Positions 33,332 to 40,772 of a stretch of 64,000 nt of DNA are shown here, one piece after another. Each line of letters starts with the position of its first letter. Position 1 is the first letter of the stretch. Location: the NCBI RefSeq assembly GCF_026672255.1, contig NZ_JAPOHA010000004.1, forward strand, positions 124,001-188,000. Reading direction: 5' to 3'. The position numbers were made by a program, and so were the translations under genes. Origin of the DNA: Caproiciproducens galactitolivorans (GTDB taxonomy: Bacteria; Bacillota; Clostridia; Oscillospirales; Acutalibacteraceae). The notes beneath the pieces are model-generated. The model had not been told where the DNA came from. It did no database searches and worked only from the letters and a program-made list of their open reading frames with translations.

Positions 33332-34168
33332 TCAATCTACAAAATAGGGTTCAAAAGCCCTGAAATTACGAAGATCCGCCGCCTCGGGGTCATCCAAATA
33401 GTGGCCGTCCGTAATTTTCTGGCTGAGGTATCCCTCGTAATGGAAGTCATTGAGCACCTGAATATACCGGTCCAAAGGATATAATCCGTCTCCCCAGACA
33501 AGATGCCCGTAGGGCCGCCCATCCGTAAAGTGGCAGTGTACAATCTCTTTGCCGAACGTTTCAAACCACTGGCGGGGCGTCTCCCCGGCAACCCCCATCG
33601 CAGCCGTATCCAGCGCAACCTTTACCCCGGGATGATTGACATCTTTATAAAGACGTTCCAGTTCCGACAGCGTGTTGATGATTCTCGCCTGTTCGGGGCA
33701 TGCCGTCTCCACAGCGAGGGTCACGCCGTTTTCAGCGGCCACGGGGCCAAGCTCGGCAAGGCTTTTTACCGCGCGCTCATAAGTAGCCTTCGGGTCTTCA
33801 TCCCAGGTGCCTCCCAGGCAGCTGATCGGCATGATTTCTGCCCCCAGTTCGCCGGCCGCTTTGATTCCCTGCTTAAAATATTCCATGCTTCGTTTATGAA
33901 ATGCCGGATCGGGCGAGCACAGAAGAAAGTGATATGCCGCACATTCCGGAGTAAAAGCCACGATTTTCAGGCCATGATCTTCCACCTTTTTGCGGATTTC
34001 TCCGGTATCCTCAAATCCGGTATAATCCATTAAAAAGTGCGGAGCGGCTCCAAGCAGCTCGATTGTTTGAAAACCTGCATTCTGCTGTACTTTCAGAAAA
34101 TAGTCCAGCGGGTAATAGACATAATGGGCATTCATACCCGTAACCTGTTTTCTTTTTAAATGAGCCAC
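33332..34168 (-). CDS. Sugar-phosphate isomerase/epimerase TIM barrel, FrlC-like (2)
   Basis: 278 residues, paralogue of the previous gene. The same ligands appear: LAVETACPEQARII, KVALDTAAMGVAGE, HCHFTDGRPYGHL and YLSQKITDGHYLDD. GTG start with GGGGGA upstream. The two share the VxGMNxHY N-terminus and the WGDGxxxLxxxI motif, but differ where substrate would bind (LLGAAPHF against LWCAAPHF), consistent with different substrates or epimer pairs. Confidence 0.85.
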   Translation of the reverse strand: MAHLKRKQVTGMNAHYVYYPLDYFLKVQQNAGFQTIELLGAAPHFLMDYTGFEDTGEIRKKVEDHGLKIVAFTPECAAYHFLLCSPDPAFHKRSMEYFKQGIKAAGELGAEIMPISCLGGTWDEDPKATYERAVKSLAELGPVAAENGVTLAVETACPEQARIINTLSELERLYKDVNHPGVKVALDTAAMGVAGETPRQWFETFGKEIVHCHFTDGRPYGHLVWGDGLYPLDRYIQVLNDFHYEGYLSQKITDGHYLDDPEAADLRNFRAFEPYFVD

Positions 34169-34181
34169 GATAAATCCCCCT

Positions 34182-35738
34182 TTACCTTAATGTGTTGTGC
34201 ACAATCCGTCCGTCCGAAATGGTAAGGCAAACCTTTGCATCACGGATTTTTTCAACAGGCGTGTGGAAAACATCCGCGTCCAGTACGGCGATATCCGCCA
34301 GCTTTCCAACCTCCAGCGTGCCAAGGCGGTCTTCGTTATAGCAATTGTACTGCCCGTTTATTGTCCATGCGGTAAGGATTTCCTGCACCGTGAGCATATT
34401 CTGCCGGTTAAAGCTTTCCCCGTCCTTGAAATAGCCGCCCACCGCGCAGTAAATGGATTCCGGGATATCCGGAATCAGGAGCGGAAGGTCCGTACCGCAG
34501 GTTACGCAGACCCCGCTGTCCCACATTTTACGGCGGTTCCAGTAGTTTTTGCCGCGGTCTCCGCCTAGCTGGGTTGCAATCATGTCCAGAATGTCCTGCT
34601 TCTTATCCAGCGATTGAATCTGCGGATAAACCTCCGCGATAACGCCCAGCCTGCCCATACGCTCCAGATCGGCGGGATTCGAGTATTCCAAATCGGTAAT
34701 GGCATGGCGGTTTTTCAGCCTGCCGTTTACTTTTTCACATTTTTCATAAAGATCGACCGTATGGCGGACGGCCCCGTCGCCCTGGCAGTGCAGGGAATAG
34801 CGGAAACCGTGCCGGTCCGCTTCCAGCGTTTCCTTTTCGATCAGCTCCCACTCCACAGGAACAAGGCAGGTCGTTTCCGGCTTGGAGGCGTAGGGCTCGA
34901 TCAGCTCGCCCAAAAAGCGGGCGATTCCGCGGTCGGTCATGCGGTTAAAGCCTTCAAAGCGGACAAAATCGCCCTTGAATTTTTCCCGCATCGCTTCGCC
35001 GTGGGCGAGATTGATTCCCTCCCCGACCGGCTGTGACATAAAGGCCACGCGCATGTTCAGGCGGTCTTCTTTTTCCAGACGCTCCATTACGTCCGTAAAG
35101 CCGTAGTACGTGTCGAAGCTCATTTCCTTAATGGCGGTTACGCCGCGTTCGTTCAGCATCTGTATGTAATCCAGATACTTCTGCTCAATGCCCTCTTCAT
35201 TCAAATATTCGGGCATCATGCGGTAAATTTTTTCGGCGTAGCATTCTTCGGGCGTAAATCCGTATTGATCGCGCGCCGCCTGATTCATCCAGCAGGTATC
35301 GCGGTCGAAGGTAAAGATCACGACCGGTAAATCCGGGAATTCTTTGCTGAGCAAATCTTCCCCGCTGTACTGAAAATCGGCGGGTTCCCAGCAATGGCCG
35401 AAAACGGGCTTATCGGCAGGCCGGTTTTCCCGATATTTCTGAATGGCGGCGATTCCTTCCACATCCGAGCGGATTCCCGTAAAGTCAATTCCGATACTGC
35501 GCAGAACATAGCCTGTAAAAAAGGTGTGATTGTCCACAAAACCCGGGGTAACAACCCTTCTGCCAAGGTCAATCACGTGCCTTGCCTTCTGAACCCAGAC
35601 TTCTGATTCGCTTCGCGGGCCAATCGCGAAAATCCGGTTTCCTTTTACCACAAGGAATCCATCCAACGGCTTTTCTCCCGTCGCTGTAAAAATATTCTTC
35701 GACAGCAACACCAGAAACTCTTCTCTTTCAGTTCGCAT
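34182..35738 (-). CDS. Amidohydrolase-3 (YtcJ-like) family protein with altered metal motif
   Basis: 518 residues. The composite amidohydrolase sandwich plus barrel is clear: RRVVTPGFVDNHTFF, YSLHCQGDGAVRHTVDLYEK, LKNRHAITDLEYS, CVTCGTDLPLLIPD, and LEVGKLADIAVLDADVF at the end. YtcJ-type enzymes normally have HxH after strand 1; here it reads H-T-F, so one metal ligand is missing while the later His, His and Asp remain. It may use one metal, or a different chemistry. ATG 35738 has GGTGG upstream; an ATG at 35759 lacks a ribosome site. First gene of the nine-gene operon, after twin palindromes. Confidence 0.83.
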   Translation of the reverse strand: MRTEREEFLVLLSKNIFTATGEKPLDGFLVVKGNRIFAIGPRSESEVWVQKARHVIDLGRRVVTPGFVDNHTFFTGYVLRSIGIDFTGIRSDVEGIAAIQKYRENRPADKPVFGHCWEPADFQYSGEDLLSKEFPDLPVVIFTFDRDTCWMNQAARDQYGFTPEECYAEKIYRMMPEYLNEEGIEQKYLDYIQMLNERGVTAIKEMSFDTYYGFTDVMERLEKEDRLNMRVAFMSQPVGEGINLAHGEAMREKFKGDFVRFEGFNRMTDRGIARFLGELIEPYASKPETTCLVPVEWELIEKETLEADRHGFRYSLHCQGDGAVRHTVDLYEKCEKVNGRLKNRHAITDLEYSNPADLERMGRLGVIAEVYPQIQSLDKKQDILDMIATQLGGDRGKNYWNRRKMWDSGVCVTCGTDLPLLIPDIPESIYCAVGGYFKDGESFNRQNMLTVQEILTAWTINGQYNCYNEDRLGTLEVGKLADIAVLDADVFHTPVEKIRDAKVCLTISDGRIVHNTLR

Positions 35739-35759
35739 AAAATCCACCGCTTTCTTCAT

Positions 35760-35804
35760 ATGTTACTGTAACATACTATATCATACTATAACGTTATACG
35801 ACAA
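35760..35804 (-). promoter_or_regulatory. Promoter and two palindromic operators of the Frl-like operon
   Basis: Minus strand TTGTCG (35804-35799), 18 nt, TATAGT (35780-35775). A perfect palindrome TATAACGTTATA (35787-35798) fills the spacer and a perfect 15-bp palindrome ATGTTAC-T-GTAACAT (35760-35774) covers the transcription start. This is the arrangement of a tightly repressed operon. No regulator gene lies within the operon itself. Confidence 0.7.
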
Positions 35805-36006
35805 GTAATAGATTGCCAAAATATTTTTCGCTTTTTTGTGGAGTTTGTTTATTTCGGCAGGATTTATGAAAGCGCTGGGATGAAAAATTGTTATATTCCG
35901 GAAAAATGGATTGTATGATGGGTTCAGCAGGCAATATTTCCGCTTCGATTCACTAAGGCTAGAGAGGATTTCCGCGCGCATTTCTTCCGGAAAAACAAAC
36001 CATACC
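35805..36006. other. Intergenic region, nothing recognised
   Basis: The 75-codon minus-strand frame here has no ribosome site and no family resemblance. Apart from the operon promoter on its left and the terminator on its right I see no feature. Confidence 0.4.
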
Positions 36007-36048
36007 ATAAAAACGCCCCCAAATCACGCTTACGATTTGAGGGCGTTT
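36007..36048 (-). terminator. Terminator of the nitroreductase gene
   Basis: 15-bp stem AAACGCCCCCAAATC / GATTTGAGGGCGTTT with one mismatch. The minus-strand tail is TTTTTA. Confidence 0.8.
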
Positions 36049-36094
36049 CAATCCGTGTTTTTCGATCAACAAGCTGTATAATATTCCATAAAAA

Positions 36095-36595
36095 TTACCA
36101 TTTGTCGTGATGGATTCTCGCTTTGTCGAAGCGGCCGGCCGGTTCTTTGTGCTCGGCGGGGTATCCCACCGACACGATGGAAAACGGATAGACGGTGTCG
36201 GGCAGGCCCAGCAGCTCTTTCAGGCCGTCCATCCGGTCTTTTTCCGGGTAAACACCCAGCCAAACCGCGCCAAGGCCCTTTTCCTGCGCCGTAATCAGGA
36301 TATTTTCGGTGGCCGCGGCGCAGTCCTGCACCCAAAGCCCTTTGAATTTCTCCCTCGAAACATCCCCGCAGACGAGAATTGCCGCGGCCGCACCCGGCAG
36401 CATCTGGGAATAAGGATGAATCTTCGTAATCTTTTCACGCAGCTCCTGATCGCGTACAACAACAAACTCCCACGGCTGTTCATTCCCGCCGGAGGGGGCC
36501 GCCATCGCCGCCCGCAGCAGGTCTTCGACCAACGCGTCGCTGACTTTTTCGCCCGTATACCTGCGGATACTTCTTCTCTCTAAAATTGCATTCAT
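36095..36595 (-). CDS. Nitroreductase family flavoprotein
   Basis: 166 residues, short form. The FMN-binding start ILERRSIRRYTGEKVSDALV, then LLRAAMAAPSGGNEQPWEFVVV, the central AAATENILITAQEKGLGAVW and the end SIVSVGYPAEHKE are typical of the TdsD/NfsA-like FMN nitroreductases of anaerobes, which reduce nitro groups or quinones with NAD(P)H or ferredoxin. ATG 36595 is 7 nt after GGAGG. Monocistronic; physiological substrate unknown. Confidence 0.9.
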   Translation of the reverse strand: MNAILERRSIRRYTGEKVSDALVEDLLRAAMAAPSGGNEQPWEFVVVRDQELREKITKIHPYSQMLPGAAAAILVCGDVSREKFKGLWVQDCAAATENILITAQEKGLGAVWLGVYPEKDRMDGLKELLGLPDTVYPFSIVSVGYPAEHKEPAGRFDKARIHHDKW

Positions 36596-36714
36596 TTCCA
36601 TACCTCCTGATTGCAGTTTCTAACTTATGATATTATAATAAATAGTAATTTCAGGAAAATCAATACCGTTTGCTATGATCTTTCCCTTGAACAGCGTTCT
36701 TTTATGCGGCAAAT

Positions 36715-36745
36715 AAAAAGGAGGCGGTAATACGCCCCCCTTTTT
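36715..36745 (-). terminator. Terminator of the small coiled-coil gene
   Basis: AAAAAGGAGGCG / CGCCCCCCTTTTT stem with a bulge and 6-nt loop. It adjoins the stop codon of the 57-residue gene, with a T-rich tail on the minus strand. Confidence 0.7.
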
Positions 36746-36918
36746 CACTTTAAAGATTGCTTTTTTACCATGTCCAATTCCTGTTTCATTTGTACAATTT
36801 CCGCTTCCCGGCTTTGTATGTACATCTCCTCTGTTTTGCACTGAACCTGTTGAAGGTCTTCTATAATATCGGTAACCTTATTAAACAAAATCGTATACAT
36901 TTCTTTATAATCCACCAT
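36745..36918 (-). CDS. Small 57-residue protein, helical, function unknown
   Basis: Begins MVDYKEMYTILFNKVTDIIE and ends LDMVKKQSLK. It has a strong ribosome site (GAGGTGA, 7 nt), an in-frame TGA and an immediate terminator, so it is a real gene despite its size. The middle (about residues 20-50) is highly charged and looks like one continuous amphipathic helix or short coiled coil; there is one cysteine. It is divergent from an XRE-type HTH gene only 93 nt away, and both start with a similar (G)GTGATAAAA-ATG leader, suggesting a linked pair. Confidence 0.72.
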   Translation of the reverse strand: MVDYKEMYTILFNKVTDIIEDLQQVQCKTEEMYIQSREAEIVQMKQELDMVKKQSLK

Positions 36919-37011
36919 TTTATCACCTCGAATGCTATTTTAAAACATTATCCTTAAAAAATCATAATATAGAATAATCTGTTCTAAGTTATAATTTTCT
37001 CGGTGATAAAA

Positions 37012-37230
37012 ATGCAGGTATATACACGAATCCGCAACCTCAGAGAAGATCACGATCTGACGCAGGCAAAAGTCGGCGCCGTTGTTAATGTATCCCAAAG
37101 GACCTACGCATACTATGAATCCGGCCAAAGGATGATTCCCCCGCATGTTTTATGCGCTCTCGCAGATTTTTATCAGGTCAGTGTCGATTATCTTCTCGGG
37201 AGAACCGAAAAGAAGGAAACCAATCGCTGA
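37012..37230 (+). CDS. XRE family helix-turn-helix regulator
   Basis: 72 residues, a single HTH_3 domain: IRNLREDHDLTQAKVGAVVN, then QRTYAYYESGQRMIPPHVLC, then ALADFYQVSVDYLLGRTE. It lacks an extra sensor domain. ATG 37012 is preferred to GTG 37003 because GGTG lies at the proper distance; a TATAAT lies at 36990-36995. It may control itself and the divergent 57-residue gene. Followed by a clear terminator. Confidence 0.88.
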   Translation: MQVYTRIRNLREDHDLTQAKVGAVVNVSQRTYAYYESGQRMIPPHVLCALADFYQVSVDYLLGRTEKKETNR

Positions 37231-37240
37231 TGAACCCATG

Positions 37241-37266
37241 AGTACCGTCTGCGGACGGTACTTTTT
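37241..37266 (+). terminator. Terminator after the XRE gene
   Basis: 9-bp perfect stem AGTACCGTC / GACGGTACT with a 4-nt loop and five T. Confidence 0.9.
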
Positions 37267-37288
37267 CTATCAATTTTAAAAATTCCTG

Positions 37289-37319
37289 TTGACTCTGACG
37301 TAACGTCATAGTGTATGGT
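37289..37319 (+). promoter_or_regulatory. MerR-type promoter with 19-nt spacer and palindrome
   Basis: TTGACT (37289-37294) and TATGGT (37314-37319) are 19 nt apart, the stretched spacing used by MerR activators. The perfect palindrome TGACGT-A-ACGTCA (37296-37308) lies inside the spacer. The regulator below very probably activates its own gene here. Confidence 0.75.
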
Positions 37320-37410
37320 ATACTCAGACGGTAAGGAAAGAGGGAAAATCAAAGGCGTAAACACACTCCTGCCGATGACCCGCAAAAAACAAAACGGGGG
37401 GTACCAAAAA

Positions 37411-38181
37411 TTGAAGATCAATGAAGTGGCAAAGCTGACGGGCGTAACCGTGCGCACGCTGCACTATTATGACGAAATCGGCCTGCTCAAACCAACGGAA
37501 ACAACGGAATCCGGCTATCGCATTTATGATGAAAGTGCGCTGGTCAAGCTGCAGCAGATTCTGTTTTTCCGGGAACTGGGCTTCCCTTTGGACGAAATCC
37601 GGAAAATTTTATCCAGCCGTTCGTTCGACCCATCGAAAGCGTTAAAAAATCATAAAGACCTTCTTACGAAAAAGCGTGACCGTCTGAATCATTTAATTGA
37701 TCTGACAGACAAGATCATGAAGGGAGAAACAACGATGAGTTTTCAGGAATTTGACACAACGGAAATTGAAAACACAAAAAAGAAATATGCCGAGGAAGCC
37801 AAAAAGCGCTGGGGAACTACCGACGCATACCGCGAAAGCGAAAAGAAAGCCGCCAATTACAAAAAAGAGGACTGGCAGAAAATCGAAGCGGAAAGCGGCG
37901 CGATTCTGAAAGCTTTCTCCGAAGTCCGGGAAAAACCGGCGGACTGCGCAGAGGCACAGGAGCTGGTAAAACGCTGGCAGGATTTTATTTCCGCAAAATT
38001 CTATGCCTGCACGAAAGAAATCCTTGCAGGTCTTGGCCAAATGTACACGGCCGATGAACGCTTCCGGAAAAACATCGACCAATACGGCAGCGGCACAGCG
38101 GAATTTCTGGCGAAGGCCATCGCGGTTTACTGTGCGAAAGAAAACACTTTCGATTACAGAGAATCGAACGGCGTATCCTAA
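37411..38181 (+). CDS. MerR family regulator with TipAS-type antibiotic-sensing domain
   Basis: 256 residues from TTG 37411. The MerR HTH and dimer helix read LKINEVAKLTGVTVRTLHYY, DEIGLLKPTETTESGYRIYD, LQQILFFRELGFPLDEIRKI. After the coiled coil comes a TipAS domain (about 125-250: YAEEAKKRWGTTDAYRESEK, RWQDFISAKFYACTKEILAG, LGQMYTADERFRKNIDQYGS). TipA-like proteins bind thiopeptides or other drugs and activate their own and efflux genes. Longer in-frame starts would reach into the promoter. No efflux gene is adjacent. Confidence 0.88.
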   Translation: MKINEVAKLTGVTVRTLHYYDEIGLLKPTETTESGYRIYDESALVKLQQILFFRELGFPLDEIRKILSSRSFDPSKALKNHKDLLTKKRDRLNHLIDLTDKIMKGETTMSFQEFDTTEIENTKKKYAEEAKKRWGTTDAYRESEKKAANYKKEDWQKIEAESGAILKAFSEVREKPADCAEAQELVKRWQDFISAKFYACTKEILAGLGQMYTADERFRKNIDQYGSGTAEFLAKAIAVYCAKENTFDYRESNGVS

Positions 38182-38199
38182 GAATCGTTTTATCCGCAA

Positions 38200-38234
38200 C
38201 AAGAAGCACCGTCCAAATCGGGCGGTGCTTCTTG
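38200..38234. terminator. Terminator between the MerR gene and hcp
   Basis: 15-bp stem CAAGAAGCACCGTCC / GGGCGGTGCTTCTTG with a 5-nt loop, between convergent genes. Confidence 0.75.
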
Positions 38235-38245
38235 TTTGCAACTAT

Positions 38246-39838
38246 TTATTTGGAAAGGATTTTTTTGAGATCTTCTTCCGGTGTGGAAATCGGGGAGATC
38301 TGGAAGTTTTCCACAAGGTAGTTCAGTATATTCGGGGAAATGAACGCGGGCAGGGTTGGCCCGAGATAGATATTTTTGATTCCGAGCGACAGCAGCGTCA
38401 GCAAAATGCAGACCGCTTTCTGCTCGTACCAGGAAAGAACCATTGTCAGCGGCAGTTCGTTTACGCCGCACTGGAAGGCTTCCGCAAGGGCAACGGCAAC
38501 ACGGATGGCGCTGTACGCGTCGTTGCACTGTCCCATATCCATCAGGCGCGGCAGGCCGCCGATTTCTCCAAGGTCCAAGTCGTTGAAGCGGTATTTTCCG
38601 CAGGCAAGGGTAAGAATGACGCTGTCCTTCGGCGCTTTCTGCACGAATTCCGTGTAGTAATTGCGGCCGGGCTTCGCGCCGTCACAGCCGCCGACAAGGA
38701 AGAAGTGCTTGATTGCTCCGCTCTTCACCGCTTCCACAACCTTATCCGCAACGGACAGCACCGTCCCGTGGCCGAAGCCGGTGGTTACCTGTGTGCCGCC
38801 GTTGATACCCGTCATGGGGTGATCGTTTTCGTAGCCGCCCAGCTCCAGCGCCTTCTCGATGACCGGAGTGAAATCCTTCTTATCATCGATATGTACCATT
38901 TCCGGGTACTCCACCACTTCGGTGGTAAAGACGCGGTCGCGGTAGCTTTCTTTTACCGGCATCAGGCAGTTGGTGGTAAACAGCACGGGGGCGGGGATAT
39001 TCTGGAATTCCTTCTGCTGGTTCTGCCACGCGGTACCGAAATTGCCTTTCAGCTGGGGATAGGCTTTCAGCTTCGGATAAGCGTGGGCGGGAAGCATTTC
39101 GCCGTGGGTGTAAATATTGACGCCCTTCCCTTTGGTCTGCTCCAGAAGCAGATACAGATCGTGCAGATCGTGGCCGCTGACCACAATGAACGGGCCTTTC
39201 TCAATCGTAAGCGGAACCGTGGTGGGAACCGGCGTGCCGTAGGTTTCCGTATTGGCCTTATCCAGCAGTTCCATGCATTTGAGGTTGACCGTTCCGGTTT
39301 CCATTACAAGGGGCAGGAGCTCATCCATGCCCCAGTCCTCGCCGATGGCAAACAGGCCCTTGTAGAAGAAACGGTTCACTTCTTCATCGGTATAGCCCAG
39401 CATCAGCGCGTGAAACGCGTAAGCCGCCATCCCGCGCATGCCGAACAGAATGAGGGATTTCAGGGAACGGATATCTTCGTTATCTTCCCACAACTGCTTC
39501 ATGTCGTAATCGTCGGTACGGGAACAGTGTGAAGAACAGCAGCCGCAGCCGGGAACCAGCGCGTTCTTCTCCCTGTGGACAGCCTGAATCTGACGGCGCA
39601 CGGCCTCGTCATCGAAATTTACATTGGTTATGGTGGTGAACATGCCTTCCAGCATCACACGGTTGGTGGAAGCGGTGGGTTCCTCTCCCGACACCGCACG
39701 CGCAAGGCCGATCAGCGCCCCGGTCAGCTCATCCTGCAAATTGGCGGTTGCCGCCTGCTTGCCGCAGACCCCCGCTTTTCCGGTACAGCCAGTGCATCCG
39801 GCCGTTTGCTCACACTGAAAACAAAACATATTGGACAT
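38246..39838 (-). CDS. hcp: Hydroxylamine reductase / hybrid-cluster protein
   Basis: 530 residues. N-terminal FeS ligands MFCFQCEQTAGCTGCTGKAG, then VCGK (Cys6, Cys9, Cys18, Cys25). The hybrid-cluster residues lie in PGCGCCSSHCSRTDD, VSGHDLHDL, FTTNCLMP, LVGGCDGAKPGRNYY and LACGKYRFN. Hcp protects anaerobes against nitrosative stress by reducing NO or hydroxylamine. ATG 39838 has a good ribosome site. Second gene of an operon with the FeS protein encoded upstream; a Crp/Fnr regulator is divergent. Confidence 0.95.
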   Translation of the reverse strand: MSNMFCFQCEQTAGCTGCTGKAGVCGKQAATANLQDELTGALIGLARAVSGEEPTASTNRVMLEGMFTTITNVNFDDEAVRRQIQAVHREKNALVPGCGCCSSHCSRTDDYDMKQLWEDNEDIRSLKSLILFGMRGMAAYAFHALMLGYTDEEVNRFFYKGLFAIGEDWGMDELLPLVMETGTVNLKCMELLDKANTETYGTPVPTTVPLTIEKGPFIVVSGHDLHDLYLLLEQTKGKGVNIYTHGEMLPAHAYPKLKAYPQLKGNFGTAWQNQQKEFQNIPAPVLFTTNCLMPVKESYRDRVFTTEVVEYPEMVHIDDKKDFTPVIEKALELGGYENDHPMTGINGGTQVTTGFGHGTVLSVADKVVEAVKSGAIKHFFLVGGCDGAKPGRNYYTEFVQKAPKDSVILTLACGKYRFNDLDLGEIGGLPRLMDMGQCNDAYSAIRVAVALAEAFQCGVNELPLTMVLSWYEQKAVCILLTLLSLGIKNIYLGPTLPAFISPNILNYLVENFQISPISTPEEDLKKILSK

Positions 39839-39938
39839 TTTTATTCCTCCTGATTCTATATTTGAATGTTTAACATATCCTTTTGTATCCCTTTCCCGCA
39901 AATTGGAACGGGAAGGGGAGGATATGGCTTTGCTTATT

Positions 39939-40652
39939 TTACGCTTCTTCTAAAATTTCTCCGTCGGTGGATATGGTGACAATCTGCCAAGGAATCAGCT
40001 TGCCGCAGTTCATCAGCGCGCTTTTTACCGCGTTCACAATGCCGCCGCAGCAAGGAACCTCCATCCGCACCACCGTAACGCTTTTAATCTCGTTGTTCCT
40101 GAAGATTTCCGTCAGCTTGTCGGCGTAGTTTCCCTCGTCCAGCTTCGGGCAGCCGATTAAAGCAATCCGGTTTTTGATAAAACGGTTATGGAAATCGCCG
40201 TAAGCGTAAGCCGTGCAGTCCGCCGCAACCAGCAGGTTCGCATTCTCGTAAAACGGCGCTTTCACCGGAAGCAGCTTGATCTGCACTGGCCACTGCATCA
40301 ACTGGCTTTGTATGTTCGCCGGAGCCTTTTCCTCCGCGGGCGCCGCTTCGCGCCGAATGGTTTTTGAACGGGAACCGGGGCATCCGCCCGCGTGGCACGG
40401 GGTTTTCTGCTGCATCGCTTTCTGATGCTTCTTCACGGATTCCTCGTCATACTCCGCCGCTTCCCTTTCTTCAAAGGTGATGGCTCCCGTCGGGCAGACC
40501 GGCAGGCAGTTTCCCAAACCGTCGCAGTAATCGTCGCGGATCAGCTTCGCTTTCCCGCCTACCATCGCAATGGCCGCTTCCTTGCAGGCATTGGCGCAAA
40601 GGCCGCAGCCGTTACACTTTTCCTCGTCAATATGAATAATCTTGCGTATCAT
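39939..40652 (-). CDS. 4Fe-4S electron-transfer protein, Hcp partner
   Basis: 237 residues. A ferredoxin pair CNGCGLCANACKEAA and CDGLGNCLPVCPTGA lies near the N-terminus (residues ~10-60; the second uses CxxxxxCxxxC). A linker with a CHAGGCPGS motif follows. The rest is a domain ending VPCCGGIVNAVKSALMNCG that resembles the small Fe-S proteins encoded with hcp in Clostridia. It probably feeds electrons to Hcp. ATG 40652 follows AGAGGTG; 100 nt separate it from hcp, with an intercistronic GC hairpin. Confidence 0.82.
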   Translation of the reverse strand: MIRKIIHIDEEKCNGCGLCANACKEAAIAMVGGKAKLIRDDYCDGLGNCLPVCPTGAITFEEREAAEYDEESVKKHQKAMQQKTPCHAGGCPGSRSKTIRREAAPAEEKAPANIQSQLMQWPVQIKLLPVKAPFYENANLLVAADCTAYAYGDFHNRFIKNRIALIGCPKLDEGNYADKLTEIFRNNEIKSVTVVRMEVPCCGGIVNAVKSALMNCGKLIPWQIVTISTDGEILEEA

Positions 40653-40734
40653 AAAAAACACCTCTGTTTCCGTCTTTTTTCGAATTTTCCTTTACTTTCT
40701 GGCCTTAGTGTACTATACTTTTAAGCAGATTTCC

Positions 40735-40748
40735 GTTGCGGATGCAAC
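40735..40748. promoter_or_regulatory. Crp/Fnr-type operator between hcp operon and its regulator
   Basis: GTTGC-GGAT-GCAAC, a perfect 5-4-5 inverted repeat, the geometry of FNR/HcpR-family boxes, in the 120-bp gap between the divergent FeS-protein gene and Crp/Fnr gene. Confidence 0.6.
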
Positions 40749-40772
40749 AAAAACAGAAAAGAGGGAATTTTC

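Noticed and set aside
35781-36008. 75-codon minus-strand frame upstream of the Frl-like operon
   Set aside because: No ribosome site, overlaps the promoter palindromes, and no recognisable content.
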